This document shows, one piece after another, positions 30,386 to 46,200 of a DNA stretch of 64,000 nt; position 1 is the first letter of the stretch, and every line of letters begins with the position of its first letter. The DNA comes from Pseudarthrobacter sp. ATCC 49987 (lineage in GTDB: Bacteria; Actinomycetota; Actinomycetes; Actinomycetales; Micrococcaceae). The stretch is taken from the NCBI RefSeq assembly GCF_009928425.1, contig NZ_JAABNS010000001.1, positions 2,232,001 through 2,296,000 on the forward strand, read 5' to 3'. Both the position numbers and the translations under genes were made by a program. The notes under the pieces are model-generated. The model did not search any database. It was not told the origin of the DNA and saw only the letters and a list, made by a program, of their open reading frames with translations.

Positions 30386-31126
30386 TCAGCGGGTGGCGGG
30401 CACCCCGGCCGGCCACGGCAGCAGCGCGGGGAGGTCGACGCCGTCGGCCGCCGCAGTGGCGCGCAGGCTGCCGAGGGTCGGCGTGCGTCCGGCGAGCCAG
30501 GCCGCGATGTCGGTCAGCATCCCGTTGATGGCCGTCGACCGGCCGCCGGGGGCCCCGATGGCCACGGCAGGCAGGCCGAGCGGCTGGAGGACGAACCGCT
30601 CCCCCTCCGGCACGCGCGCGGCCAGGAACTCGAAGAGGTGCTCGCAGAAGGCCCGGCTCCAGGTTTCCGGGCCGCGGCCCGTGCCGAGGTCGGTGGCGTG
30701 GATGGTGAGTTCGCGCCAGAGGGCCAGCCCGCCATCGAGCACGACTCCCCCGCGGTAGCTGATGGGTACCTGCCAGCCGGCGGCGTCGAGCGTTTCAAAA
30801 TCCTGCAGGGCCCGGCCCAGGGCGGCGTCCACATCGGCACGGTGTTCGGCCAGGGTGTGTCCGGCTGCCATGTCGATGGCGCGGGTCCGGCCTTCGAAGC
30901 CGCCGTCGTAGAGTTCGATGCTGTCGCCCCGGGCGGCGAATTCCAGCTGGCGGGCCATCGCGTTGGCGATGCCGCTCAGGTGGGCCAGCACGTGGCCGCG
31001 CGTCCAGCCCGGCAGTTCCGAGGGCGCCTTGACGTCCTCTTCGGACAAGGCGGCAGTGATTCCGGCGACGACGCCGGCGGCGCGGTGCAGTTCTTCGAGG
31101 AGGTTTTCCGGCGTGATGGGGGTCAT
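30386..31126 (-). CDS. Maleylpyruvate isomerase/mycothiol-dependent (MDMPI, DinB-like) protein
   Basis: 246 residues. The N-terminal helical bundle has the MDMPI pattern: LPGWTRGHVLAHLSGIANAM, in which W, H and H lie at metal-binding positions, followed by HTLAEHRADVDAAL and LWRELTIHATDLGTG with another His. The C-terminal part contains GAPGGRSTAINGMLTDIAAW. Family members use mycothiol or bind metal; the reaction here is unknown. I chose the ATG at 31126 (MTPITPENLL), as the preceding in-frame residues look like random sequence. It is preceded by the PNPOx-like gene in the same direction. Confidence 0.82.
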   Translation of the reverse strand: MTPITPENLLEELHRAAGVVAGITAALSEEDVKAPSELPGWTRGHVLAHLSGIANAMARQLEFAARGDSIELYDGGFEGRTRAIDMAAGHTLAEHRADVDAALGRALQDFETLDAAGWQVPISYRGGVVLDGGLALWRELTIHATDLGTGRGPETWSRAFCEHLFEFLAARVPEGERFVLQPLGLPAVAIGAPGGRSTAINGMLTDIAAWLAGRTPTLGSLRATAAADGVDLPALLPWPAGVPATR

Positions 31127-31179
31127 GGCGAACATCCTAACCGAGCGCCCTGAATACATCCGGATTAGCTGAAAGAGGA

Positions 31180-31710
31180 TTAACTGAAAGACTCCGGGCC
31201 GTAGCGGTGGCGGATGTGCCGGCGGTCGTGCCGGGCCTGCCAGAACTCGATCTCGCGGGGCCGGAGGGCGTACAGCTGCCAGTCCGGGTTGTCGCTGCCG
31301 TCAGCGGCCGGCCGGGCATGCCAGTCCGACGCGGACGCCGCCGCGGAGAGCTCCACAACGCCGCCGGCGACGCGGACCTGCCGGCCCTGCTGCTGCCAGT
31401 AGAAGTTCAGGGCCGCCTGCGGATTCGCCGCGAGTTCCCGGCCTTTCCGCGACGCTCGGGACGTGGCGAAGTGCCAGCCGTCGTTGTCGAGGTCCTTCAG
31501 GATCAGCATCCGGGAGGAGGGACCCCCGAGCCCGTCCACCGTGGCAAGGCTGCAGGCATTGGGCTGCGGGACGCCGGCGTCCAGCGCCTCCCCGAGCCAC
31601 TGCCGGAACAGCACCGCGGGATCCGCGGGGGCGCCGGCCGGGTCAAACTCCGGGAGCACATCAGGGAAATCGGGCAGGCCATGCAGCAATTGGCGGAAGG
31701 TTTCGCTCAT
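31180..31710 (-). CDS. Pyridoxamine 5'-phosphate oxidase-like flavoprotein
   Basis: 176 residues, shorter than typical PdxH (about 210-220). FMN-binding strands are visible: PNACSLATVDGLGGPSSRMLILKD, WHFATSRASRKGRELAANPQAALNFYW and QVRVAGGVVELS. Substrate-side RPREIEFWQARHDRRHIRHRY corresponds to the PdxH C-terminal region, but the usual terminal Arg-Leu-x-Pro ending is absent (it ends GPESFS). It is probably a vitamin B6 oxidase making pyridoxal 5'-phosphate, or a relative with other specificity. It is separated from argH by a large palindromic element. Confidence 0.75.
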   Translation of the reverse strand: MSETFRQLLHGLPDFPDVLPEFDPAGAPADPAVLFRQWLGEALDAGVPQPNACSLATVDGLGGPSSRMLILKDLDNDGWHFATSRASRKGRELAANPQAALNFYWQQQGRQVRVAGGVVELSAAASASDWHARPAADGSDNPDWQLYALRPREIEFWQARHDRRHIRHRYGPESFS

Positions 31711-31740
31711 GCCGCAATGCTAGCGGGGAGTTTTCGGCGG

Positions 31741-31844
31741 CAAACACACCACGCTCCCTCACTTTTGGCAGCAAATCCGCCGACGCTCCTGCAGGCAGTG
31801 CGGGAGCGTCGGCGGAAATGCTGCAGGACGTGAGAGAGCGTTTG
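31741..31844. repeat. Compound imperfect palindrome of about 100 bp
   Basis: The inner arms 31768-31789 (gcagcaaatccgccgacgctcc) and 31803-31824 pair except for two bases. The outer arms 31752-31762 (cgctccctcac) and 31830-31840 (gtgagagagcg) pair with one mismatch, with caaac/gtttg beyond. The outer segments resemble motifs I associate with dispersed palindromes in Arthrobacter genomes, but this is not checked. It lies between the pdxH-like start and the argH stop and may end arg operon transcription. Confidence 0.75.
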
Positions 31845-31847
31845 TTA

Positions 31848-34495
<2,648 letters not shown>

Positions 34496-34542
34496 TTCAA
34501 ATGCTCCTTAGTTGTTGGGGTTCTTGGTTGTCTGGTGCAAGT

Positions 34543-35073
34543 TCATTGAACGGCCTCTTCGGCCAGCTGCAGGAACCGCGCGGCCACGTCAGCCCCGCCG
34601 AGGGGGTCCCGGGTGACCAGCAGCACGGTGTCGTCCCCGGCGATGGTGCCGAGAATGGAGGGCATCACGGAGTGGTCGATCGCCAGGGCCAGGAAGTTGG
34701 CCGCGCCCGGAGGGGTCCGGAGCACCACGATGTTCGCGGACGCTTCGGCGGTGACCAGCAGTTCGCCGCAGAGCCGGGCCAGCCTCGCATCGAGGATCTC
34801 CTGGGTGACGCCGCTCTTGGCCGCGCGCTCCCCGCCCTCCCCCGGCACCGCGTAGACGAGGACGCCTTCCTTCCCGCGCACCCGGACCGCGCCGAGCTCC
34901 ACGAGGTCCCGGGACAGCGTGGCCTGGGTGACCTGGACGCCGTCGTCCGCGAGCAGCGCCGCCAGTTCCGCCTGCGAGCGGACGGACTCGCCGGTGAGGA
35001 TCGCGGTGATGCGCGCCTGCCGGGCCGTCTTGGTGGCCGGGCTGGCCCCCGGGGAGGCAGGCTGGACGGACAC
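34543..35073 (-). CDS. argR: Arginine repressor ArgR
   Basis: 176 residues. The N-terminal winged helix-turn-helix (about 18-85: [35 protein letters not shown]) binds ARG boxes. The C-terminal hexamerisation and arginine-binding domain contains [15 protein letters not shown], in which the DD pair contacts arginine. It represses arg genes when arginine is plentiful. The GTG start overlaps the argF stop by one base. Being inside the operon it controls, it is autoregulated if the upstream ARG boxes work as predicted. Confidence 0.95.
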   Translation of the reverse strand: MSVQPASPGASPATKTARQARITAILTGESVRSQAELAALLADDGVQVTQATLSRDLVELGAVRVRGKEGVLVYAVPGEGGERAAKSGVTQEILDARLARLCGELLVTAEASANIVVLRTPPGAANFLALAIDHSVMPSILGTIAGDDTVLLVTRDPLGGADVAARFLQLAEEAVQ

Positions 35074-36098
35074 TATCCGAGTCCTTCGACAACGGCGAGC
35101 CCGGAGCGGTGCATCAGCCAGGCCATCAGGGCCTTCTGGGCGTGCAGCCGGTTCTCGGCCTCGTCCCAGACGATGGACTGCGGGCCGTCGATCACGGCCG
35201 CGGCGATCTCGTAGCCGCGGTAGGCGGGCAGGCAGTGGAGCACGACGGCGTCCGGCGCCGCGAGCTTCATCGCCGCTTCGTCCACGGCGTAGCCGCGGAA
35301 CAGCTGCAGCCGGGCTTCCTTCTCGTCTTCCTGGCCCATGGAGACCCAGGTGTCGGTGGCGACGACGTCGGCGCCGAGCAGCGCCTCGGCAGCGTCCACC
35401 GTGACCAGCACCGAGCCGCCGGTCTCCGCCGCCCGGTCCTCGGCCGCCGCAATGATTTCCGGGGACGGCAGGTAGCCGTCCGGGCCGGCGATGCGGACGT
35501 GCATGCCCGCGGTGACGCCGGCCAGCAGGTAGGAGTTGGCCATGTTGTTGGCGGCGTCGCCGAGGTAGCTCATGGTGAGGCCTGCCAGGTCGCCCTTGTG
35601 TTCCTTGATGGTGAGCAGGTCGGCGAGGAGCTGGCAGGGGTGGTAGTCATCGCACAGGGCGTTGATGACCGGCACGCGGGAGTTCCTGGCCATGGCGACG
35701 AGCCCGGAGTGGGCCCCGGTGCGCCACACGATGGTGGACACCATGCGCTCCAGGACCCGGGCGGTGTCCTCGACAGACTCCTTGTGCCCGATCTGAGCCT
35801 CGCCCGGGTTGATGATGAGCGCGTTGCCGCCCATGTCGGCCACGCCGGTGGCGAAGGAGACCCTCGTCCGGGTGGAGGTCTTGTCGAAGATCACGGCGAC
35901 GGTCTTGCGGCCGCTGCCCTCCGCGGCGAAAGGCTGCACGCTGTAGGGGGCGGCCTTCATCCGGACGGCGAGGTCCAGAACCTCGGCCTGTTCGGCCGGG
36001 GTGAGGTCGGTGTCCTTGAGGAAGTGGCGGGTCCGGCTGGTCGAAGTCGCGGTCGACGTCACGGTCGAAATGTCGGTCGAAATGTCGGGCGTGGTCAC
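35073..36098 (-). CDS. argF: Ornithine carbamoyltransferase
   Basis: 341 residues. The carbamoyl-phosphate motif is STRTR (75-79, within [12 protein letters not shown]). [11 protein letters not shown] and the ornithine loop [13 protein letters not shown] are present, with [11 protein letters not shown] near the C-terminus. It makes citrulline from ornithine and carbamoyl phosphate. A 25-residue Thr/Ser-rich leader ([17 protein letters not shown]) precedes the conserved start. The GTG start at 36098 overlaps the argD stop as GTGA. Confidence 0.96.
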   Translation of the reverse strand: MTTPDISTDISTVTSTATSTSRTRHFLKDTDLTPAEQAEVLDLAVRMKAAPYSVQPFAAEGSGRKTVAVIFDKTSTRTRVSFATGVADMGGNALIINPGEAQIGHKESVEDTARVLERMVSTIVWRTGAHSGLVAMARNSRVPVINALCDDYHPCQLLADLLTIKEHKGDLAGLTMSYLGDAANNMANSYLLAGVTAGMHVRIAGPDGYLPSPEIIAAAEDRAAETGGSVLVTVDAAEALLGADVVATDTWVSMGQEDEKEARLQLFRGYAVDEAAMKLAAPDAVVLHCLPAYRGYEIAAAVIDGPQSIVWDEAENRLHAQKALMAWLMHRSGLAVVEGLG

Positions 36099-37465
36099 TG
36101 GGCGTCCTTTGCGGTCCGGAGGAGTGCGGGCACTGCCGCGAGGAAGCGGTCGGCCTGTTCGGTGGTGAGGATCAGCGGCGGCGCGAGCCGGATCGTGTGC
36201 GGGCCGGGGCTGTTGACGATGAAGCCCGCGTCGAGTCCCGCGGTGACAACTGCGGGGGCGACGTCGGCGTCGAGGTCGAAGCCGACCAGGAGCCCCTCGC
36301 CGCGTACTTCGGTGACGCCGTCGATCGCGGCGAGGCCTGCACGCAGGTGCTCCCCCACCTCCCGGACGTGGTCCAGCACGTGCTGGTTCTCCAGGACATG
36401 CAGGGTGGCCAGGGCCGCCGCGGTGGCCACCGGGTTGCCGCCGAACGTCGTGCCGTGCTGGCCGGCGGTCAGCAGCGAGGACGTTTCCGGGCCGAAGGTG
36501 ACGAGGGCGCCGATCGGGAAGCCGCCGCCGAGGCCCTTGGCGAGGGTGACGGCGTCGGGCACAATCCCGGCGTCTTCGCTGGCCAGCCACTTGCCGGTGC
36601 GGCCGATGCCGGTCTGGACCTCGTCGAGGATCAGCAGGGCACCAGCGGCGCTCGTGGCCTCCCGCGCGGCCGCCAGGTAGCCGGCGGGCAGCGGCCGGAC
36701 ACCGGCCTCGCCCTGGATCGGTTCGAGGAAGACCGCGGCGGTGGTGTCGTCCACCGCGGCCCGGAGCGCGTCAATGTCACCGAAGGGGATGTGTACGACG
36801 CCGCCGGGCAGCGGGGCGAACGGCGCCCTGTAGACTTCTTTCGCGGTGAGGGCCAGGGCTCCCATGGTGCGGCCGTGGAAGGCGCCTTCGAGCGCGATGA
36901 TCTTGGTGCGCTGTTTGCCTGTGCTGTCCGGGCTGGCGCTGTCCGCTGCCGCGGCCTGGCTGGCGCCCGTGTTCCGGCGCGCCAGCTTGAACGCGGCCTC
37001 GACGGCCTCGGTGCCGGAGTTGGCGAAGAACACCTTGGAACCGGCCGGTGCCTTGGTGATGTCCAGCAGTTTCTCGGCCAGCGCGATCTGGGTGGGGCTC
37101 GTGAAGAAGTTGGAGACGTGGCCCAGGGTGGCGAGCTGGCTGGAGATCACCGAGGTGACGAAGGGGTGCGCGTGGCCCAGGGCGTTGACTGCGATTCCGC
37201 CCAGCAGGTCCAGGTATTCCTTGCCGTCGGCGTCCCAGACGAGGCAGCCGGAGCCGCGGACCAGGACCCGCTGCGGGGTGCCGAAGACGCCAAGCAGCGA
37301 CGACGCATAACGGGCCAGCCATTGGGCGCCGGTGGCGTGCGAGTGGACAATCCCCAGCAGCTCCCCCTCCTCGCCAGCTCGGTCGGGGACCCCTGCCGCT
37401 GTGGGCCCATCCCCCACCGGGGAGTGCTCGAGGTCCGTGGATGGTGCAGTTTCGATCTGGTTCAT
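36095..37465 (-). CDS. argD: Acetylornithine aminotransferase
   Basis: 456 residues, class III PLP aminotransferase. The PLP lysine is K310 ([13 protein letters not shown]). Cofactor-binding motifs are [31 protein letters not shown] and [14 protein letters not shown]. It interconverts N-acetylglutamate semialdehyde and N-acetylornithine. It is longer than most because of a roughly 45-residue non-conserved N-terminus ([20 protein letters not shown]) and a Ser/Ala-rich insertion at about 168-186 after RRNTGASQ. The start overlaps the argB stop as ATGA. Confidence 0.95.
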   Translation of the reverse strand: MNQIETAPSTDLEHSPVGDGPTAAGVPDRAGEEGELLGIVHSHATGAQWLARYASSLLGVFGTPQRVLVRGSGCLVWDADGKEYLDLLGGIAVNALGHAHPFVTSVISSQLATLGHVSNFFTSPTQIALAEKLLDITKAPAGSKVFFANSGTEAVEAAFKLARRNTGASQAAAADSASPDSTGKQRTKIIALEGAFHGRTMGALALTAKEVYRAPFAPLPGGVVHIPFGDIDALRAAVDDTTAAVFLEPIQGEAGVRPLPAGYLAAAREATSAAGALLILDEVQTGIGRTGKWLASEDAGIVPDAVTLAKGLGGGFPIGALVTFGPETSSLLTAGQHGTTFGGNPVATAAALATLHVLENQHVLDHVREVGEHLRAGLAAIDGVTEVRGEGLLVGFDLDADVAPAVVTAGLDAGFIVNSPGPHTIRLAPPLILTTEQADRFLAAVPALLRTAKDAQ

Positions 37466-38418
37466 TTGTTTTCCTCGTCCGGGACGACCTGGGTGCCGAT
37501 ACCCGCCGTCGTGAAGGTTTCCAGCAGCATCGAGTGCGGCAGCCTGCCGTCGACGATGTGCGCGCGTTCGACGCCGCCTTCGACGGCTTTGAGGCAGGCT
37601 TCCATTTTCGGGATCATGCCTGACTCCAGCCGCGGCAGCAGCTCCCGCAGTTCCGACGCGGTGAGCGAGGAAATCAGCGAGGAGCGGTCCGGCCAGTTGG
37701 CGAAGAGTCCCTCGACGTCGGTGAGGATGACCAGCTTGGAGGCGCCGAGTGCTTCCGCCAGGGCCGCAGCGGCGGTGTCAGCGTTGACGTTCAGCACCTG
37801 GCCGGTGGTCTGCGCCTGCTTTGCTCCCGGGTCGCCGCTGCCGTCATCGAAGATCTCCGGTGCCACCGTCGAAATCACCGGGATCCGGCCGGCCGCCACG
37901 ATGTCCAGGATGCCTTCGGGGTTCACCCCGACGACTTCGCCGACCAGGCCCAGGTCCACCTCTTCGCCGTCCACCACCGTGCCGGTGCGGACGGCGCGCA
38001 GCAGTCCGCCGTCCTCCCCCGACATGCCGACGGCGTAGGGTCCGTGCGAGTTGATCAGGCCCACGAGTTCGCGGCCGACCTGGCCGGTAAGGACCATCCG
38101 GACGACGTCCATGGCCTCGGGTGTGGTGACCCGCAGCCCGCCCTTGAACTCGGATTCGATCCCGAGCCGGCTGAGCATGGCGTTGATCTGCGGGCCGCCG
38201 CCGTGCACCACCACGGGGTGGATGCCGACGTGGTGAAGGAAGACGACGTCCTCGGCGAAGGCGCGGCGGAGCTCGTCGTTGACCATGGCGTTGCCGCCGT
38301 ACTTGATCACCATGGTGGTGCCGGCGAAGCGCTGGATCCAGGGGAGTGCCTCGATCAGGGTGCCGGCTTTGCCCTGGGCATCGGACATGGACGTGGTCTC
38401 GCGGGTCTGGGTGTTCAT
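37462..38418 (-). CDS. argB: Acetylglutamate kinase
   Basis: 318 residues, amino acid kinase fold. [10 protein letters not shown] holds the phosphate-binding Lys, [14 protein letters not shown] the Gly-rich loop, and [19 protein letters not shown] the acetylglutamate site. The N-terminal helix before VIKYGGN (about 20-34) is the type found in arginine-inhibited hexameric enzymes, so feedback inhibition is likely. It phosphorylates N-acetylglutamate. It is 37 bp downstream of argJ. Confidence 0.96.
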   Translation of the reverse strand: MNTQTRETTSMSDAQGKAGTLIEALPWIQRFAGTTMVIKYGGNAMVNDELRRAFAEDVVFLHHVGIHPVVVHGGGPQINAMLSRLGIESEFKGGLRVTTPEAMDVVRMVLTGQVGRELVGLINSHGPYAVGMSGEDGGLLRAVRTGTVVDGEEVDLGLVGEVVGVNPEGILDIVAAGRIPVISTVAPEIFDDGSGDPGAKQAQTTGQVLNVNADTAAAALAEALGASKLVILTDVEGLFANWPDRSSLISSLTASELRELLPRLESGMIPKMEACLKAVEGGVERAHIVDGRLPHSMLLETFTTAGIGTQVVPDEENK

Positions 38419-38455
38419 GCTGTTCGTCCTTACTGCTCGTCCCTCCCGGAACGGC

Positions 38456-41978
<3,523 letters not shown>

Positions 41979-42041
41979 GCGGCCGGGCGGCTCCGCGAAC
42001 GCGGAGGGTTTCGCCAGCGGCCCTGATACTCCTGTTTGACC

Positions 42042-42074
42042 CGAAGTGACGGCCGGATACCGGCCGTCACTTCG
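42042..42074. terminator. 15-bp perfect hairpin after the desaturase gene
   Basis: cgaagtgacggccgg (42042-42056) and ccggccgtcacttcg (42060-42074) are exact complements around a 3-nt loop, about 64 bp beyond the stop. There is no T-run, but a stem of this strength commonly ends transcripts in high-GC bacteria. Confidence 0.7.
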
Positions 42075-42187
42075 TCGTTGGCGCCGGTGTCCCTAGGATG
42101 GGTGCAGGATGAGGGCCAGGAACCCGCAGCCCGGAATCCCAGCCCAACACCTTCAGACCAACACCTTCAGACCAGGCAAGGATACAC

Positions 42188-43153
42188 ATGATGCACGCAA
42201 TCGTCGCCCGCCAGGCAGGCGGCCCCGAGGTTCTCACACCGGCAGAGGTCGAGCGCCCGGTTCCGGGTCCCGGCCAGCTGCTCGTCAAGGTCGCCGCCGT
42301 CGGTGTGAACTTCATTGACACCTACAAGCGCAGCGGCAGCTACAAGGTGGCCTACCCCTTCACCCCCGGCTCCGAGGCCTCGGGAACCGTGGAGGAACTC
42401 GGCGACGGCGTGACCGGGTTCTCCCCCGGCGACCGGGTGGCCACGGCTGAAGGCATCAACTGTTACGCCGGCTACGCCCTGATCGATGAGGACAAAGCGC
42501 TGCCGGTCCCCCAGGGCGTGGACGACTTCACCGCCGCCGCCCTGCCGCTGCAGGGCATCACCGCGCATTATCTGATCAATTCCTCCTTCAAGGTGGAGCC
42601 GGGCCACACCGTCCTGTTGCACGCAGGAGCGGGCGGCGTCGGTCTCCTGCTGATCCAGCTGCTCAAGGCCAGGGGCGCGCGCGTCCTCACCACCGTCTCC
42701 ACCGATGAAAAAGAGCAACTGGCCCGCGAGGCCGGTGCGGACCATGTGCTGCGCTATGACGGCTTCGCCGCCAGGGTCCGTGAACTGACTGACGGGGCCG
42801 GCGCGGACGTCGTGTACGACGGCGTTGGCAAGGACACGTTCGACGGCTCCCTCGCTTCCCTGCGCATCCGCGGCACCCTCGTGCTGTTCGGCGCCGCGTC
42901 CGGGCCCGTGCCGCCGTTCGACCCGCAACGGCTCAACGCCGGGGGCTCGCTGTACCTGACCCGGCCAACGATCGCCCATTTCCTGCGCGACGCCCAGGAG
43001 CGCCGCTGGCGCTCGGACGAGCTGTTCGCCGCGGCGGCCAACGGAAGCCTCAAGGTCCGGGTTGGCGCCCGCTATGACCTCGCGGAAGCCGCCCGGGCCC
43101 ACGACGACCTGGAGCAGCGGCGCACCACGGGCAAGGTCCTCCTGGTTCCCTGA
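42188..43153 (+). CDS. Quinone oxidoreductase (zinc-less MDR family)
   Basis: 321 residues. The medium-chain dehydrogenase fold has NADPH-binding GAGGVGLLLIQLLKARGARV (about 140-159), GVNFIDTYKRSG and PLQGITAHYL, the pattern of QOR (quinone reductase 1 type). The structural zinc cysteines are missing, as usual in this class. It reduces quinones with NADPH. A 14-bp tandem duplication (caacaccttcagac twice, 42145-42172) lies just before the start; I see no standard ribosome site except AGGCAAGG at about 42174. Confidence 0.92.
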   Translation: MMHAIVARQAGGPEVLTPAEVERPVPGPGQLLVKVAAVGVNFIDTYKRSGSYKVAYPFTPGSEASGTVEELGDGVTGFSPGDRVATAEGINCYAGYALIDEDKALPVPQGVDDFTAAALPLQGITAHYLINSSFKVEPGHTVLLHAGAGGVGLLLIQLLKARGARVLTTVSTDEKEQLAREAGADHVLRYDGFAARVRELTDGAGADVVYDGVGKDTFDGSLASLRIRGTLVLFGAASGPVPPFDPQRLNAGGSLYLTRPTIAHFLRDAQERRWRSDELFAAAANGSLKVRVGARYDLAEAARAHDDLEQRRTTGKVLLVP

Positions 43154-43271
43154 GCCCGGTCCGGGCACACCCCTGGAGGTAACAGTGTGCGCACGTCCGG
43201 ACAGAGGCGGAGTATTAACACGAAGCGACCGCGGACACCTTCCGTTCACCTAGGCCGGAGATGATTCCCCC

Positions 43272-46200
43272 GTGACTGAGCACCAACCCCCAAACGGCGA
43301 CCTTTCGCAGGCCACCGCCACCGTCAGCCCGGCCTTCGGGGCGCAGCTTTCAGGGTCCCTGGTCACACCGCCGGAACGGACCCTCGTCGACATCCTGCTG
43401 GACACGGCCGAGCGCTTTCTGGATGCCTCGGCGCTCGACGACGGCCACCAGTCGCTCAGTTACGCCCAGCTTGTGGCGGCGGTCAGGGCCAAGGCGAGGG
43501 AGCTGCACGCCGCAGGCCTGGGTGCCGGGGACAAGATCGGCGTGCGGATTCCCTCCGGCACCAATCATCTCTATGTCTCAATCCTGGCCATCCTGATGGT
43601 CGGGGCGGCGTATGTCCCGGTGGACGCGGACGACCCGGAAGAGCGTGCCAGGCTCGTGTTCGGCGAAGCACGGATCGCCGGGACGCTACGCGGAGCCGGG
43701 GAGGTTGTGACGGAGGGCCAGCGGCCCCTCCCGTTCCCCGCCCCGCGGCTTCCCGGCCCGGACGACGACGCCTGGGTGATCTTCACGTCGGGGTCCACCG
43801 GAACGCCGAAAGGCGTCGCCGTGCAGCACCGATCCTCGGCCGCTTTCGTCGACGCCGAGGCCCGGCTCTTCCTCCAGGACGATCCGATCGGCCCGCAGGA
43901 CCGCGTCCTGGCCGGCCTGTCGGTGGCCTTCGACGCCTCCTGCGAGGAAATGTGGCTTGCCTGGCGGCACGGCGCCTGCCTCGTCCCGGCGCCGCGGGCC
44001 CTGGTCCGGACCGGCATGGACCTCGGTCCGTGGCTGATCAGCCACGGCATCACCGTCGTTTCCACGGTGCCTACCCTCGCCGCGCTCTGGCCCGTGGAGT
44101 CCCTCGAGAGCGTCCGCCTGCTGATCTTCGGCGGCGAAGCGTGCCCGCCGGACCTCACCGAGCGGCTGGCCGTCGAAGGCCGCGAAGTCTGGAACACCTA
44201 CGGCCCCACCGAGGCCACCGTCGTCGCCTGCGCTGCCAGGCTGGGCGGCCCCGGACCCATCAGGATCGGCCTCCCGCTGGACGGCTGGGACCTCGCCGTC
44301 GTCGACGCCAACGCCCTGCCGGTCGGAGAAGGGGAAATCGGCGAACTGATCATCGGCGGAGTCGGACTGGCCCGGTACCTGGACCCGGCGAAGGACGCCG
44401 AGAAATATGCCCCCATGCCGTCGCTGGGCTGGGCACGCGCCTACCGCTCCGGCGACCTGGTCCGCTACGAAGCCGAGGGACTGGTCTTCCAGGGCCGCGC
44501 CGACGAACAGGTCAAGCTCGGCGGGCGCCGGATTGAGCTGGGTGAGATCGACGCCGCCCTGCAGTCGCTGCCGGATGTTGCCGGCGCGGCCGCGACCGTG
44601 CAGACGACGGCGGCTGGAAACCAGATTCTTGTCGGGTACCTGGCCCCGGCCGGTGGCCGGGATCTCGATCTGGCCGCGGCACGGGAGCTCCTTGGCCAAA
44701 GCCTGCCGGCCCCGCTGATCCCGCTGCTGACCGTGGTCGATTCGCTGCCCACCAAGACCAGCGGCAAGGTGGACCGGCACGCACTGCCGTGGCCGCTGCC
44801 GGGGGCCGGTGCCGCCGACGCCGCCGACGCCGCTGCGGCCCCGCTGAACCTCCCGGACGATGCTGCCTGGATCGTCGAGCAGTGGAGCGCGGTGCTGGGC
44901 GGCTCCGTGGCCAACCTGGACGCCGATTTCTTCGCCTACGGGGGCGGGTCCCTCGCTGCCGCGCAACTTGTCTCCGCCCTCCGCGTGCGGTACCCCACCG
45001 TCACGGTGGCCGACATCTACGCCACCCCCCGAGTCGGGGCGCTCATCGACACCGCCCGCCAGTCGCTGCCCGAGGGCGGGGCCGGGCCCGCCCCGGAGCG
45101 CACGGTCCGCCGGACCGCCCGGAAGTCACAGGTCTTCCAGACCCTGATGGGTGTCCCGCTGCACCTCCTGGTGGGCATGCGCTGGCTGACCTACCTGATG
45201 GCGGCGAACAATCTGCTCTCCTCCCTTGCCGGCTTCACGGCGGCGCCCACCGTGTCCTGGTGGTGGGTCGCGGCCTCGTGGCTCGTCTTCGTCAGCCCAT
45301 TGGGGCGGATGCTGATCTCCATCGCCGCCGCCCGCCTGCTGCTCCGCAAGGTGGTGCCCGGAACCTACCCGCGCTCCGGCCGGGTGCACCTGCGCCTGTG
45401 GCTGGCCGAACAGATCCAGGACCTGGCCGGCGCAGTCAGCCTGGCCAGCGCCCCCTGGGTGCCGTACTACGCCCGGGCCCTCGGGGCCACAATCGGCAAC
45501 AATGTCCAGCTCCACTCGCTGCCGCCTGTCACCGGCCTGCTCTCACTCGGCAGCGGCTGCAATATCGAGCCGGAAGTCGACCTGTCCGGCTGGTGGATCG
45601 ACGGTGACATTGTCCATATCGGCGCCATCCATATCGGCCCCGGCGCAACGGTCGGTGCCCGCAGTACCCTGATGCCGGGCGCCACGATCGGCGCCGGAGC
45701 CCAGGTGGAACCCGGCTCGGCCGTGCTGGGCAAGGTGAAGTCCGGGCAACTCGTCGCCGGATCCCCGGCCGAGCGGCGGGGCAAGGCCAAACACTCCTGG
45801 CCGGACACTCCCCCCGAGCACCCGCTGATCGGCCGGCTCTGGTTTGCCGGCTTCGCGACCGCCTCGGCCGTCCTGGCCCTGATTCCCTACCTCTCCGCCG
45901 CCGCCGCCGCCCTTGTGGTCTTTGGCTTCATCCGCGGCAGCGAATCGCTGACCGCAGCACTGCCGCAGCTCCTGCTGTCCCTGCCGCCGGCGGCCCTGGC
46001 CTGGTTCCTGTCCAACCTTGTGCTGATCCTCCTCACCACCCGTCTCCTCGGTGTGGGGCTGGCCGAAGGCTACTACCGGGTGCGCAGCAGGATCGGCTGG
46101 CAGGTCTGGGCCACCGAACGGGTCCTGGACCTGGCCCGTGACCTGCTCTTCCCCCTTTACGCCAGCCTCTTCACACCGGTCTGGCTGCGCCTGCTCGGCG

